A stretch of DNA of 64,000 nt. Source: Amycolatopsis alba DSM 44262. GTDB lineage: Bacteria > Actinomycetota > Actinomycetes > Mycobacteriales > Pseudonocardiaceae. Positions 33,505-42,203 of this stretch are shown here, one piece after another. Location: assembly GCF_000384215.1 (NCBI RefSeq), contig NZ_KB913032.1, positions 5,571,602-5,635,601 on the forward strand, in the 5' to 3' direction. The position numbers and the translations under genes were made by a program. Numbering within the stretch: the first letter of the stretch is position 1; every line of letters begins with the position of its first letter. Below the pieces are notes generated by a model. It was given only the letters and a program-made list of their open reading frames with translations. It made no database searches and had not been told where the DNA came from.

Positions 33505-33783
33505 ATGACCAGTGCTGAACGCGATCCGGTCCGCCGCGTCGGACGGTGGGTCAGTGTCCGGTTGCAGCATCGTGACGTCCGGATCCACAGTGACACCGGG
33601 GACGAACTCGTCTCGTACGCGGGCATCGTGATCACCAGCTTCGAGAACGGGGCCGAGGTCGGCGAACGCTGGATCCCGCTCGGCGGCGATCCGTCGGAGG
33701 CGGACGACGAACAGCTCATCCAGCAGCTGCGGGACGCGCTGATCTGGCAGGCGCGGCGCCCGCCGCAGGCAGCGGGGGAGTAG
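33505..33783 (+). CDS. Small hypothetical protein
   Basis: This 92-residue protein starts at ATG 33505 with GGGTAGGGACG just upstream. The sequence (RRVGRWVSVRLQHRDVRIHSDTGDELVSYAGIVITSF, then ERWIPLGG and DDEQLIQQLRDALIWQARR) looks like a compact alpha/beta protein; I recognise no family. An overlapping antisense frame at 33376-33798 is less protein-like. The gene ends at a family B repeat cluster. Confidence 0.6.
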   Translation: MTSAERDPVRRVGRWVSVRLQHRDVRIHSDTGDELVSYAGIVITSFENGAEVGERWIPLGGDPSEADDEQLIQQLRDALIWQARRPPQAAGE

Positions 33784-33796
33784 CCGAAGCCGGAAC

Positions 33797-33955
33797 ATGC
33801 GTGACTGAAGGCGGATCTCACGTGATTGGAGCCGGATCTCGCGTGTCTGGAGCCGGAACAGCTCCGGTCAGGCGAGTCACGGCTTCAATCACGCGAGTTG
33901 CGGCTTCGGGCACGCGAGTTGCGGCTTCGGGCACGCGAGTTGCGGCGGGGGGTTC
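33797..33955. repeat. Family B repeat cluster in convergent gap
   Basis: Units of the ACTCACGTGATTGGAGGCGG family occur here as CGTGACTGAAGGCGGATCTC and CGTGATTGGAGCCGGATCTC in one orientation, followed by inverted units around CACGCGAGTTGCGGCTTCGG, the last repeated nearly exactly in tandem at about 33890-33945. They lie between the small hypothetical gene and the convergent paaR-like tetR gene. Confidence 0.75.
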
Positions 33956-33961
33956 CGCCAG

Positions 33962-34555
33962 TTACTGGGCCCGAAGGCCCTCGAAAGCGATCTTGCACAC
34001 CGCGTCCGCCAGTTCCGTCCCCGCCGAGCCCCGGCGCGGCCGGTACCACTCGATCAGCGAGTTCACCATGCCGTACAGCAGCCGCGCGGTGACCGCGGGA
34101 TCGATGTCGGGCCGCACGTCGCCTTCGGTCTCGGCCTGTTTCACCAGGTCCGTGACCAGCCGGTCGAATTCGCGCCGCCGCGCCAGGGCCGCCCGCTCGA
34201 TCTTGGTGTTGCCGCGCACCCGCAGCAGCAGCGTCACGAACGGCAGCTGCTCGACCAGCACGAGGACACTGCCCCGCACCAGATGCTCCAGCTTCTCGAT
34301 CGCCCTGCCCTCGAAGGATTCCGTCTCGGCGGCGACGGCGAACAGGCCGTTCAGCGCGCGGTCGACGGCGAGCCGCAGCAGCTCCTCCTTGCTCGGCACG
34401 TGGTGGTAGATCGCGGATTTCGTGATGCCGAGCTTGCGGGAGAGGTCCTCCATGCTGGTGCCGTCGTAGCCGCGTTCGTTGAACAGCCGGACGGCCACCT
34501 GCAGCAGCGACTCGAGGTCGTAGCCGGGGCGCCCCCGGCGTGCCGGGGTGGTCAA
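33962..34555 (-). CDS. paaR: TetR-family regulator of phenylacetate degradation (PaaR-like)
   Basis: This 197-residue regulator has the DNA-binding helices LLQVAVRLFNERGYDGTSMEDLSRKLGITKSAIYHHVPSKEELL (about residues 14-60). It begins at TTG 34555, overlapping the paaK stop in TTGA, and is the last gene of a paaI-paaK-paaR transcript. TetR-type PaaR repressors that release DNA on binding phenylacetyl-CoA are known for paa operons. Two palindromic sites in the divergent paaI/paaZ region (36258-36283 and 36378-36399) are the obvious targets. The functional name is inferred from location. Confidence 0.82.
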   Translation of the reverse strand: MTTPARRGRPGYDLESLLQVAVRLFNERGYDGTSMEDLSRKLGITKSAIYHHVPSKEELLRLAVDRALNGLFAVAAETESFEGRAIEKLEHLVRGSVLVLVEQLPFVTLLLRVRGNTKIERAALARRREFDRLVTDLVKQAETEGDVRPDIDPAVTARLLYGMVNSLIEWYRPRRGSAGTELADAVCKIAFEGLRAQ

Positions 34556-35835
34556 CCGCGGTCCCGTTCGTCGAGTACGCGGCGCATCTTGCCCAGCGAA
34601 CGCTCCAGCGTGTCCGGGTCGACGACCTCGACGCCGACGCTCACGCCGACCCCGTCCTTGACTCCGGCGATCAGCCGGGCGGCGGCCTCGGCGCGCTGGT
34701 CGGGGTTCGCGTCCGGGCGTGCCTCGACACGGACGGTCAGGTGGTCCATCCGGCCCTTCGTGGACCGGATCAGCTGGAAATGCGGCGCGAGCGCGGGGGT
34801 CACCAGCACGACTTCCTCGATCTGCGTGGGGAAGACGTTGACGCCACGCAGGATGATCATGTCATCGCTGCGCCCGGTCACCTTCTCCATCCGCCGGTAC
34901 GCGGGCCGCGCGGTGCCCGGCAGCAGCCGGGTGAGGTCGCGCGTGCGGTACCGGATGATCGGCAGCGCCTGTTTGGTGAGCGAGGTGAACAGCAGTTCGC
35001 CCTCGGCGTCGGTGGGCTTTTCGGTGAACGGGTCGATCACCTCGGGGAAGAAGTGGTCCTCCCAGATGTGCAGCCCGTCCTTGGTCTCGACGCATTCCTG
35101 CGCGACGCCGGGGCCCATCACCTCGGACAGGCCGTAGATGTCGACGGCGTCGATGCCGACGCGTTCCTCGATCTCCGTGCGCATCTGCTCGGTCCACGGT
35201 TCCGCGCCGAAGATGCCGACCTTGAGCGAACTCGACTGCGGGTCGACGCCCTGTCGCTCGAACTCGTCGAGGAGCGTCAGCATGTACGACGGGGTGACCA
35301 TGATGATCTCGGGTTTGAAGTCGGTGATGATCTGCACTTGGCGTGCGGTCATGCCGCCCGACGCCGGGATCACTGTGCAGCCCAGCTTCTCGGCACCGTA
35401 ATGCGCGCCGAGGCCGCCGGTGAACAGGCCGTATCCGTAGGCCACGTGGACCTTGTCGCCCGGCCGCCCGCCCGCCGCGCGGATCGACCGGGCCATCACC
35501 GTCGCCCAGGTGTCGATGTCCTGGGCGGTGTACCCGACGACGGTCGGCTTCCCGGTGGTGCCGCTGGACGCGTGGATCCGGCTGACCTCCGACTCCGGCA
35601 CGGCGAACATGCCGAACGGGTAGTTGTCGCGCAGGTCCTGCTTGGTGGTGAAGGGGAACTTCGCCAGGTCTTCCAGCGTTTTGCAGTCGTCCGGGTGAAC
35701 CCCGGCCTCGTCGAACTTCCGGGTGTAGAACGGCACGTTGTCGTAGGCGTGCCGCAGCGTCCACCGGAGGCGTTTCAGCTGCAGCGCCTGGAGTTCGTCG
35801 ATGGTCAGATTTTCGGCGTCGTCGCTGAAAGTCAT
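34552..35835 (-). CDS. paaK: Phenylacetate-CoA ligase
   Basis: This ~427-residue adenylate-forming enzyme converts phenylacetate, CoA and ATP to phenylacetyl-CoA, the first step of the pathway. Features are the AMP-binding P-loop IHASSGTTGKPTVVGYT, VHVAYGYGLFTGGLGAHYGAEKLG, DIYGLSEVMGPGVAQEC, the hinge TGRSDDMIILRGVNVFPTQIE and a C-terminal RAEAAARLI region. Length is standard. ATG 35835 lies 7 nt after AGAAGG; ATG 35841, overlapping the paaI stop, is the alternative. It lies between paaI and paaR on one leftward transcript. Confidence 0.95.
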   Translation of the reverse strand: MTFSDDAENLTIDELQALQLKRLRWTLRHAYDNVPFYTRKFDEAGVHPDDCKTLEDLAKFPFTTKQDLRDNYPFGMFAVPESEVSRIHASSGTTGKPTVVGYTAQDIDTWATVMARSIRAAGGRPGDKVHVAYGYGLFTGGLGAHYGAEKLGCTVIPASGGMTARQVQIITDFKPEIIMVTPSYMLTLLDEFERQGVDPQSSSLKVGIFGAEPWTEQMRTEIEERVGIDAVDIYGLSEVMGPGVAQECVETKDGLHIWEDHFFPEVIDPFTEKPTDAEGELLFTSLTKQALPIIRYRTRDLTRLLPGTARPAYRRMEKVTGRSDDMIILRGVNVFPTQIEEVVLVTPALAPHFQLIRSTKGRMDHLTVRVEARPDANPDQRAEAAARLIAGVKDGVGVSVGVEVVDPDTLERSLGKMRRVLDERDRG

Positions 35836-35837
35836 CG

Positions 35838-36242
35838 TCATGCCTTCTGGATGGTGCGGCTGCGGCCGCGGAATTCGGCGACGACCTCCGGGCCGTCGGG
35901 GGTCTCCCGGTGCACGGTGACGTCGTAGATGCCGTTGCGGCCGTAGCGGGTCCGCTCGGTGGCGGTGGCGATGAGGTGGTCGCCGAGCTTGCCCGCGGCG
36001 ACGAAGGAGATCTCCGCGCCGGACGCGACCGTCACCGGGCCGTGGCTGTTGCAGGCGCAGGCGAACGTCGTGTCGGCGAGCAGGAAGACATAGCCGCCGT
36101 GGGCGATGTCGTGCCCGTTGACCATCGTTTCGGTGATCCGCATGGTGGCGACGGCGTGCCCTTCGGCGGCCTCGACCAGTTCGATGCCCAGCGCGTTGGA
36201 CGCCAGGTCGTCGGCGAACATCGTGTGCGCGGCGTTAGTCAA
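35838..36242 (-). CDS. paaI: Hydroxyphenylacetyl-CoA thioesterase
   Basis: This 134-residue hot-dog-fold thioesterase hydrolyses dead-end hydroxyphenylacetyl-CoA and related esters, releasing trapped CoA. Family motifs are MRITETMVNGHDIAHGGYVFLLADTTFACACNSHG with the catalytic acidic residue, ASGAEISFVAAGKLGDHLIATATE, and RNGIYDVTVHRE. TTG 36242 follows AGGTGG at a 6-nt spacing; ATG at residue 8 is the alternative. It is first in the leftward paaI-paaK-paaR transcript, next to the operator at 36258-36283. Confidence 0.94.
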   Translation of the reverse strand: MTNAAHTMFADDLASNALGIELVEAAEGHAVATMRITETMVNGHDIAHGGYVFLLADTTFACACNSHGPVTVASGAEISFVAAGKLGDHLIATATERTRYGRNGIYDVTVHRETPDGPEVVAEFRGRSRTIQKA

Positions 36243-36257
36243 ACCGAAACCACCTAG

Positions 36258-36283
36258 TTACTGACCGAACGGACGGTTGTTAA
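36258..36283. promoter_or_regulatory. Putative PaaR operator 1 (paaI side)
   Basis: An imperfect palindrome beginning TTACTGACCGAACGGACGGT and ending TGTTAA lies 16 bp from the paaI start. It shares AACGGACGGT and the TTACTG edge with operator 2. It is positioned to block paaI transcription. Confidence 0.65.
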
Positions 36284-36346
36284 TGGGTGTCGCCAGTAAA
36301 GGCGTGTTTTCGGGCGGATGTCAAGGGTCCCCCGCCAACAGGGGGT

Positions 36347-36374
36347 TTGCAAGACCCCGGTCACGGGCTACAGT
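36347..36374 (+). promoter_or_regulatory. Putative paaZ promoter
   Basis: TTGCAA at 36347-36352 and TACAGT at 36369-36374 have a 16-nt spacer. Operator 2 begins 4 nt after the -10 and would cover the transcription start. A GC hairpin (CCCCC...GGGGG) sits just upstream at about 36330-36346. Confidence 0.55.
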
Positions 36375-36377
36375 CAA

Positions 36378-36399
36378 TTACTGAACGGACGGTCTGTAA
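36378..36399. promoter_or_regulatory. Putative PaaR operator 2 (paaZ side)
   Basis: A 22-bp palindrome from TTACTGAACG to CGGTCTGTAA lies directly after the paaZ -10 box and 26 bp before the paaZ start. Edges and core match operator 1, so one regulator probably controls both divergent transcripts. Confidence 0.7.
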
Positions 36400-36425
36400 A
36401 TCCCACCATGGTGAAGGGTCGACTA

Positions 36426-38456
36426 ATGGCATTGCTGCGCAGCTACGTCTCCGGCGGGTGGCACACGGCGGGAACTGACGGAGTACCGCTGCACGACGCC
36501 TCGACGGGCGAGGAGGTCGCCCGTGTCTCCTCCGAGGGCATCGACTTCGCCGCCGCGCTGGAGTACGGCCGCCGCACCGGTGGCCCCGCGCTGCGTGAGC
36601 TGACTTTCCACCAGCGCGCCGCACTGCTGAAGGCTCTGGCCTCCCACCTGCGCGAACACCGCGAAGAGCTGTACGCGCTCTCGGCGAGGACGGGCGCCAC
36701 CAAGGGTGACTCGATGGTCGACATCGACGGCGGTATCGGCGTCCTGTTCGCCTACTCCAGCAAGGGCAAGCGCGAACTGCCGAACGACACCGTCTACGTC
36801 GACGGCAACGTCGAGCCGCTGAGCAAGGGCGGCACCTTCGTCGCCCAGCACATCGCCGTCCCGCTGCGCGGCGTCGCCGTCCAGATCAACGCCTTCAACT
36901 TCCCGGTCTGGGGCCCGCTGGAGAAGTTCGCGCCCGCGTTCCTTGCCGGTGTGCCCAGCCTGATCAAACCGGCCAGCCAGACCTCGTACCTGACCGCGCG
37001 GCTGGTCGAGATCATCATCGAATCCGGCATCCTGCCCGAGGGCACGCTGCAGTTCGTCGCGGGCAGCGTCGGTGACCTGCTCGACCACGTCACCGCCCAG
37101 GACCTCGTCTCGTTCACCGGCTCCGCGTCCACCGCGCAGAAGCTGCGCACGCACCCCGCGATCGTGCGCAACTCCGTCCGGTTCAACGCCGAGGCCGACT
37201 CGCTGAACCTGTCGATCCTCGGCCCGGACGCGCGGCCCGGCACCACCGAGTTCGACCTCTTCGTCAAGCAGCTCACCACGGAAATGACGGTCAAGGCGGG
37301 CCAGAAGTGCACCGCCATCCGCCGTGCCTTCGTGCCCGCCGACCTGCTGGACGCCGTCGCCGAGGCCGCGAGCGCGCGACTGGCGAAGACCGTCGTCGGT
37401 AACCCCACCGCCGAAGGGGTCCGGATGGGCGCCCTGGCCAGCCTGGAGCAGCGCGAGGAGGTCCGGCGATCGCTCAAGGCGCTGCTGGACGTCGGCACGG
37501 TCGTCTTCGGCGACCCGGAGCAGGTCGACGTCGTCGGCGCGGACGCCGAACGTGGCGCGTTCATCTCGCCGGTGCTGCTGAAGGCCGACCCGGAGCGTTC
37601 CGAGCCGCACGAGGTCGAGGCGTTCGGACCCGTGTCGACGCTGCTGCCCTACACCTCGACCGAGCAGGTCATCGAGCTCGCGGCACGCGGCGGCGGCAGC
37701 CTGGTCGGCTCGATCGTGTCCGCGGACCAGGAGTTCGTGCGCGAGGTCGTCCTCGGTGTCGCGCCGTACCACGGCCGCCTGCTGGTGCTGGACGCCGAAG
37801 ACGCCAAGGAGTCGACGGGACACGGTTCGCCGATGCCGCAGCTGGTGCACGGTGGCCCCGGCCGCGCCGGTGGCGGCGAGGAGATGGGCGGCGTCCGCGG
37901 CGTGCTGCACCACATGCAGCGCACCGCCGTCCAGGGTTCGCCCGCCGTGCTGAGCACGGTCACCGGCCGCTGGGTCACCGGCGCGCCGCGCAACGCGGAG
38001 GACGTCCACCCGTTCCGGAAGTCCTTGGCTGAACTGAAGATCGGCGACTCGGTCGTCGCCGGGCCGCGTGAGGTCCTGCAGTCCGACGTCGACCACTTCG
38101 CCGAGTTCACCGGCGACACCTTCTACGCGCACACTGACCCCGAAGCGGCCGCGGCGAACCCGCTGTTCGGCGGGATCGTGGCGCACGGCTACCTCGTGGT
38201 CTCCTTCGCCGCCGGCCTGTTCGTCTCGCCGGAGCCCGGTCCGGTGCTGGCCAACTACGGCCTGGAGAACCTGCGGTTCCTCACCCCGGTCAAGGTCGGC
38301 GACACCCTCACGGTGACCTTGACCGCCAAGCAGATCACCCCGCGCATCGACCAGGAGTACGGCGAGGTCCGCTGGGACGCCGACGTCACCAACGCCGACG
38401 GCGACTCGGTCGCCAAGTACGACGTCCTGACCCTGGTGGCGAAGGAGCAGTCATGA
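36426..38456 (+). CDS. paaZ: Bifunctional oxepin-CoA hydrolase / 3-oxo-5,6-dehydrosuberyl-CoA semialdehyde dehydrogenase
   Basis: This 676-residue fusion opens the oxepin-CoA ring and oxidises the resulting aldehyde. ATG 36426 follows AAGGG; the frame extends upstream into the operator and is rejected. The N-terminal ~510 residues are an aldehyde dehydrogenase: [29 protein letters not shown], catalytic Glu in [15 protein letters not shown] and catalytic Cys in [13 protein letters not shown]. The C-terminal ~140 residues are a MaoC-like hydratase: [18 protein letters not shown], with [13 protein letters not shown]. Architecture equals E. coli PaaZ. It overlaps paaA by 4 bp and begins the paaZABCDE operon. 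Confidence 0.95.
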   Translation: MALLRSYVSGGWHTAGTDGVPLHDASTGEEVARVSSEGIDFAAALEYGRRTGGPALRELTFHQRAALLKALASHLREHREELYALSARTGATKGDSMVDIDGGIGVLFAYSSKGKRELPNDTVYVDGNVEPLSKGGTFVAQHIAVPLRGVAVQINAFNFPVWGPLEKFAPAFLAGVPSLIKPASQTSYLTARLVEIIIESGILPEGTLQFVAGSVGDLLDHVTAQDLVSFTGSASTAQKLRTHPAIVRNSVRFNAEADSLNLSILGPDARPGTTEFDLFVKQLTTEMTVKAGQKCTAIRRAFVPADLLDAVAEAASARLAKTVVGNPTAEGVRMGALASLEQREEVRRSLKALLDVGTVVFGDPEQVDVVGADAERGAFISPVLLKADPERSEPHEVEAFGPVSTLLPYTSTEQVIELAARGGGSLVGSIVSADQEFVREVVLGVAPYHGRLLVLDAEDAKESTGHGSPMPQLVHGGPGRAGGGEEMGGVRGVLHHMQRTAVQGSPAVLSTVTGRWVTGAPRNAEDVHPFRKSLAELKIGDSVVAGPREVLQSDVDHFAEFTGDTFYAHTDPEAAAANPLFGGIVAHGYLVVSFAAGLFVSPEPGPVLANYGLENLRFLTPVKVGDTLTVTLTAKQITPRIDQEYGEVRWDADVTNADGDSVAKYDVLTLVAKEQS

Positions 38457-39397
38457 CAGCCACATTGCCCGAGGAAGACCTCGAAAAGCACTTCGAGGCG
38501 ACCATCGAGCGTGACCAGCGCATCGAACCGCGCGACTGGGTGCCCGAGGGCTACCGCAAGACGATGATCCGCCAGATCGCGCAGCACGCGCATTCGGAGA
38601 TCATCGGCATGCAGCCCGAGGGCAACTGGATCACCCGCGCGCCTTCCTTGCGGCGCAAGGCGATCCTGCTCGCCAAGGTGCAGGACGAGGCCGGGCACGG
38701 CCTGTACCTGTACTCGGCGGCGGCCACCCTCGGCGCCGACCGCGCGGACCTGACCGACAAGCTGATCAACGGCAGGCAGAAGTACTCGTCGATCTTCAAC
38801 TACCCGACGCTGACCTTCGCCGACGTCGGCGTGGTCGGCTGGCTGGTCGACGGCGCGGCGATCTGCAACCAGGTCCCGCTGTGCCGCAGCTCGTACGGGC
38901 CGTACGCCCGCGCCATGATCCGCATCTGCAAGGAGGAGTCCTTCCACCAGCGGCAGGGTTTCGAACTGCTGATGACGATGATGCGCGGCACCGAGAAGCA
39001 GCGGGAGATGGTGCAGGAGGCGGTGAACCGCTGGTGGTGGCCGTCGCTGATGATGTTCGGCCCGCCGGACGCGGATTCGCCGAACACCGCGCAGTCGATG
39101 GCGTGGAAGGTCAAACGCCACACCAACGACGAGCTTCGGCAACGCTTTGTCGACATGTCCATCCCGCAGGCCGAGGCGCTGGGTGTCACCTTCCCGGATC
39201 CGGACCTGAAGTGGAACGCCGAACGCGGGCACTACGACTTCGGCGCCGTCGACTGGGACGAGTTCAAGAACGTGTTGAAGGGCAACGGCCCCTGCAACGC
39301 CCAGCGCGTCGCGCACCGGCGCCGGGCGCAGGAAGACGGTGCATGGGTGCGGGAAGCCGCGGCCGCCCACGCGGCGAAGAAAGAGGTTTCGGCATGA
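38453..39397 (+). CDS. paaA: 1,2-phenylacetyl-CoA epoxidase, catalytic subunit A
   Basis: This 314-residue subunit holds the diiron site that epoxidises the aromatic ring of phenylacetyl-CoA. Metal-ligand helices include [35 protein letters not shown] (ExxH-type) and [18 protein letters not shown] (EExxH-type). [22 protein letters not shown] near the C-terminus is typical. It overlaps paaZ and paaB by ATGA, showing tight coupling. Confidence 0.96.
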   Translation: MTATLPEEDLEKHFEATIERDQRIEPRDWVPEGYRKTMIRQIAQHAHSEIIGMQPEGNWITRAPSLRRKAILLAKVQDEAGHGLYLYSAAATLGADRADLTDKLINGRQKYSSIFNYPTLTFADVGVVGWLVDGAAICNQVPLCRSSYGPYARAMIRICKEESFHQRQGFELLMTMMRGTEKQREMVQEAVNRWWWPSLMMFGPPDADSPNTAQSMAWKVKRHTNDELRQRFVDMSIPQAEALGVTFPDPDLKWNAERGHYDFGAVDWDEFKNVLKGNGPCNAQRVAHRRRAQEDGAWVREAAAAHAAKKEVSA

Positions 39398-39678
39398 AGC
39401 ACGACTGGCCGTTGTACGAGGTTTTCGTCCGGGGCAAGCGCGGGCTGAATCACGTGCACGTGGGTTCGCTGCACGCGGCGGACGACGACATGGCGCTGCA
39501 CCACGCGCGGGATCTGTACACCCGCCGCAACGAGGGCGTGTCGATCTGGGTCGTGCGCGCGTCCGACATCACGGCGTCTTCACCGGACGAGAAGGACCCG
39601 TTCTTCGCGCCCAGCGGCGACAAGGTGTACCGGCACCCGACGTTCTACGACATCCCCGACAACGTCCCCCACATCTGA
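39394..39678 (+). CDS. paaB: 1,2-phenylacetyl-CoA epoxidase subunit B
   Basis: This 94-residue small structural subunit bridges epoxidase heterodimers. Recognisable segments are [41 protein letters not shown] and the C-terminal [22 protein letters not shown] 39394 overlaps the paaA stop; length is exactly as expected. paaC follows after 1 bp. Confidence 0.95.
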   Translation: MKHDWPLYEVFVRGKRGLNHVHVGSLHAADDDMALHHARDLYTRRNEGVSIWVVRASDITASSPDEKDPFFAPSGDKVYRHPTFYDIPDNVPHI

Positions 39679-39679
39679 C

Positions 39680-40537
39680 ATGAGTTTCGACAACGCCTAC
39701 GAGGCGATCACCGAGGAAAACGACTCGCGCTGGGCCTTCGGCACCGGGTTCGAGGATCCGCTGTCCGGTGTGGACACCACGGTTCCGTCCGGTGTGGACG
39801 GTGCGCGGCTGGCGGCCTACTGCCTGATGCTCGGCGACGACGCGCTGATCTTCTCGCACCGGCTGCAGGAGTGGTGCACGAACGCGCCCGAGCTCGAGGA
39901 CGAGGTCGCGATCGCCAACATCGCGCTCGACCTGCTCGGACAGGCCCGGCTGCTGCTCGCCCGTGCGGGCAAAGCGGACGGCAGCGAGCGCACCGAGGAT
40001 TCGTACGCGTTCTTCCGGGGCGAGCAGGAGTACCGCAACGTCCGCCTCGCCGAACTCGAAGGCGGGCACTTCGGGCATCTGATCGCGCGGCTGCTGGTGT
40101 TCTCGATCTGGCGGCTGGCCCTGCTGCAACGGCTTCAGTCCTCTGTGGACCCGGTGCTGGCGGCCATCGCGGACAAGGGCGTCAAAGAGGTCGCTTACCA
40201 CCGCGACTACGCCGCGCAGTGGGCCGTGCGGCTCGGCGACGGCACGGAGCTGTCCCACGAGCGCATGCAGGAAGGCCTCGACGCGGTCTGGCCGTACGTG
40301 GGCGAGCTTTTCGCCGCGCACGAGGTCGAGTTCGTCGAGTCGCCGTCGCTGCGGCCCGAATTCGACGCGATCCTCGACCAGGTGCTGGCCGTCGCTCACT
40401 TGACCCGGCCCGAGGTCGGCGCGCTCGCCGGGGTTTCCGGCCGGATGGGCCGCGACGGCGTGCACACCGAGCGGATGGGCTTCCTGCTGGCGACCCTGCA
40501 GAGCGTCGCCAGGGAACACCCGGACGCGACATGGTGA
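39680..40537 (+). CDS. paaC: 1,2-phenylacetyl-CoA epoxidase subunit C
   Basis: This 285-residue ferritin-like subunit pairs with PaaA but carries no full diiron site; it is structural. Segments include LAAYCLMLGDDALIFSHRLQEWC, IALDLLGQARLLLARAG, ELEGGHFGHLIARLLVFSIWR and KEVAYHRDYAAQWAVRLGDGT. Its stop overlaps the paaD start region (ATGGTGA). Confidence 0.94.
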   Translation: MSFDNAYEAITEENDSRWAFGTGFEDPLSGVDTTVPSGVDGARLAAYCLMLGDDALIFSHRLQEWCTNAPELEDEVAIANIALDLLGQARLLLARAGKADGSERTEDSYAFFRGEQEYRNVRLAELEGGHFGHLIARLLVFSIWRLALLQRLQSSVDPVLAAIADKGVKEVAYHRDYAAQWAVRLGDGTELSHERMQEGLDAVWPYVGELFAAHEVEFVESPSLRPEFDAILDQVLAVAHLTRPEVGALAGVSGRMGRDGVHTERMGFLLATLQSVAREHPDATW

Positions 40538-41019
40538 CCGCGTACGCCGTGGCGGCCACGGTCACCGACCCGGAGCTGCCGATGCTCACCCTCGCCGACC
40601 TCGGCGTGCTGCGTGAAGTGTCCGAATCCGGCGGTCGGGTGGTCGTGGCGATCACCCCGACCTACACCGGGTGCCCGGCGATGGACACCATGCGCGACGA
40701 CCTCGTCCACGCGCTCACCGGCGCGGGCTACGGCGACGTCGAGGTCCGCACGGTGCTTCAGCCGGCGTGGTCCACCGACTGGATCACCGAAGACGGCAAA
40801 CGGAAACTGGCCGAGGCCGGGATCGCGCCGCCGGGGGCCGCGCCGCGGCGGACCGGCCCGATCCCGCTCACGCTGAGCCCGGCGGTGTCCTCGGTCCGCT
40901 GTCCCCATTGTGGTTCGGCGGACACCGAGGAGCAGTCCCGGTTCAGTGCGACAGCGTGCAAAGCCTTGCGCCGCTGCCGGTTCTGCCTCGAACCGTTCGA
41001 ACACGTCAAGGAGATCTAG
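40531..41019 (+). CDS. paaD: Phenylacetate degradation protein PaaD (MIP18/DUF59 family)
   Basis: This 162-residue protein is probably needed to mature the iron centres of the epoxidase. The DUF59 domain spans residues about 5-90 (VTDPELPMLTLADLGVLREV, then ITPTYTGCPAMDTMRDDL). The C-terminal ~40 residues hold four cysteines as two CxxC pairs (RCPHCGSAD and CRFCLEPFEHVKEI), a likely zinc or Fe-S site. ATG 40531 or GTG 40534 may be used; both overlap paaC. Confidence 0.93.
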   Translation: MVTAYAVAATVTDPELPMLTLADLGVLREVSESGGRVVVAITPTYTGCPAMDTMRDDLVHALTGAGYGDVEVRTVLQPAWSTDWITEDGKRKLAEAGIAPPGAAPRRTGPIPLTLSPAVSSVRCPHCGSADTEEQSRFSATACKALRRCRFCLEPFEHVKEI

Positions 41020-41020
41020 C

Positions 41021-42091
41021 GTGACCGCGATCCTGCGCCGCACCGGGTTTCACACCCTGAAGGTGTCCGACGTCCAGCGGCTGTGCGACGACGCCGTCGC
41101 CGTGACCTTCGACGTGCCCGAAGACCTCGCCGAAACCTTCCGCTTCAAGGCCGGTCAGTCGCTGACCCTGCGCCGCGAGGTCGAGGGCCGCGACGAACGC
41201 CGCTCGTACTCGATCTGCGCGCCCGCCGGGGCGGCCCCGCGGGTCGGTGTGCGCGAGGTGCCGGGCGGGCTGTTCTCGTCGTGGCTCGTGCGCGACGTGA
41301 AACCCGGCGACGAGATCGAGGTCGCGCCGCCCACCGGCAGCTTCAGCCCCGATCTCGAAGCCGCCGGGCACCACGTGCTGATCGCGGCCGGGTCCGGGAT
41401 CACGCCGGTGCTGTCGATCGCGTCTTCGCTGCTCAGCGACTCCGACGCGACGGTGACCGTGCTCTACGGAAACCGCCGCACGGACACGGTCATGTTCGCC
41501 GACGACCTCGCGGATCTGAAGGACCGTCACCCCGCGCGGCTCGAACTCGTCCACGTGCTCTCCCGTGAGCCGCGCGAGGCAGAACTGTTCACCGGACGGC
41601 TCGACGTCGAAAAGCTGCGGCGCCTGTGCACCGTGCTGATCCCGGTCGAGGACGTCTCGCACTGGTGGCTGTGCGGACCGTTCGAGATGGTGACCGGCGC
41701 GCAGGAACTCCTGCGCTCCCTGGACGTGGCCGAAGAGAAGATCCACCAGGAACTGTTCTATGTGGACACTCCGCCGGAGCCGGTGCGGCACGTCGACCCG
41801 GCCGTCGTGGGTTCGTCCAGCGAAGTGACGCTGGTCCTCGACGGCCGGTCGACGACGATGACGCTGCCGCGCGAGTCCTCCCTGCTCGACGGCGCGCAGA
41901 AGTACCGGCCGGACCTGCCGTTCGCCTGCAAGGGCGGAGTGTGCGGCACCTGCCGGGCGAAGATCTGCGACGGCAAGGTGGACATGCGGCGCAACTTCGC
42001 CCTGGAGAAGGCCGAAGTCGACGCCGGGTTCGTGCTCACCTGCCAGTCCGTGCCGGTGTCCGACGCCGTCACCGTGGACTTCGACGCCTGA
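41021..42091 (+). CDS. paaE: 1,2-phenylacetyl-CoA epoxidase reductase subunit
   Basis: This 356-residue reductase passes electrons from NADPH to PaaA. The N-terminal ferredoxin-reductase module has FAD-binding RRSYSICAP and GGLFSSWL, then the nucleotide segment VLIAAGSGITPVLSIASSLL. The C-terminal plant-type [2Fe-2S] domain has CKGGVCGTCRAKIC and a final FVLTCQ cysteine. GTG 41021 follows AAGGAG at a 7-nt spacing, just after the paaD stop. It is the last gene of the operon and is followed by a family B repeat cluster. Confidence 0.95.
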   Translation: MTAILRRTGFHTLKVSDVQRLCDDAVAVTFDVPEDLAETFRFKAGQSLTLRREVEGRDERRSYSICAPAGAAPRVGVREVPGGLFSSWLVRDVKPGDEIEVAPPTGSFSPDLEAAGHHVLIAAGSGITPVLSIASSLLSDSDATVTVLYGNRRTDTVMFADDLADLKDRHPARLELVHVLSREPREAELFTGRLDVEKLRRLCTVLIPVEDVSHWWLCGPFEMVTGAQELLRSLDVAEEKIHQELFYVDTPPEPVRHVDPAVVGSSSEVTLVLDGRSTTMTLPRESSLLDGAQKYRPDLPFACKGGVCGTCRAKICDGKVDMRRNFALEKAEVDAGFVLTCQSVPVSDAVTVDFDA

Positions 42092-42095
42092 TTCC

Positions 42096-42203
42096 CGTAA
42101 CTCGCGTGTTTGAACCCGTAACTCGCGTGCTTGAAGGCGGAACTCACGTGCTGAATCGTGTTACGGCTCTGATCACGCGAGTTACGGCTCTGATCACGTG
42201 AGT
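42096..42203. repeat. Family B repeat cluster in convergent gap
   Basis: Two near-identical direct units (CCCGTAACTCGCGTGTTTGA and CCCGTAACTCGCGTGCTTGA) and GGCGGAACTCACGTGCT face two inverted units (CTGATCACGCGAGTTACGG, CTGATCACGTGAGTTCC). The right edge enters the ABC-F gene: its last four codons and TGA (TELT-stop) are part of a repeat unit. Confidence 0.8.

Noticed and set aside
33376..33798. 140-codon minus-strand frame opposite the small hypothetical gene
   Set aside because: Its composition is arginine/proline-rich. Its end matches the NUDIX C-terminus only because of the 37-bp duplication. The plus-strand frame has a ribosome site.
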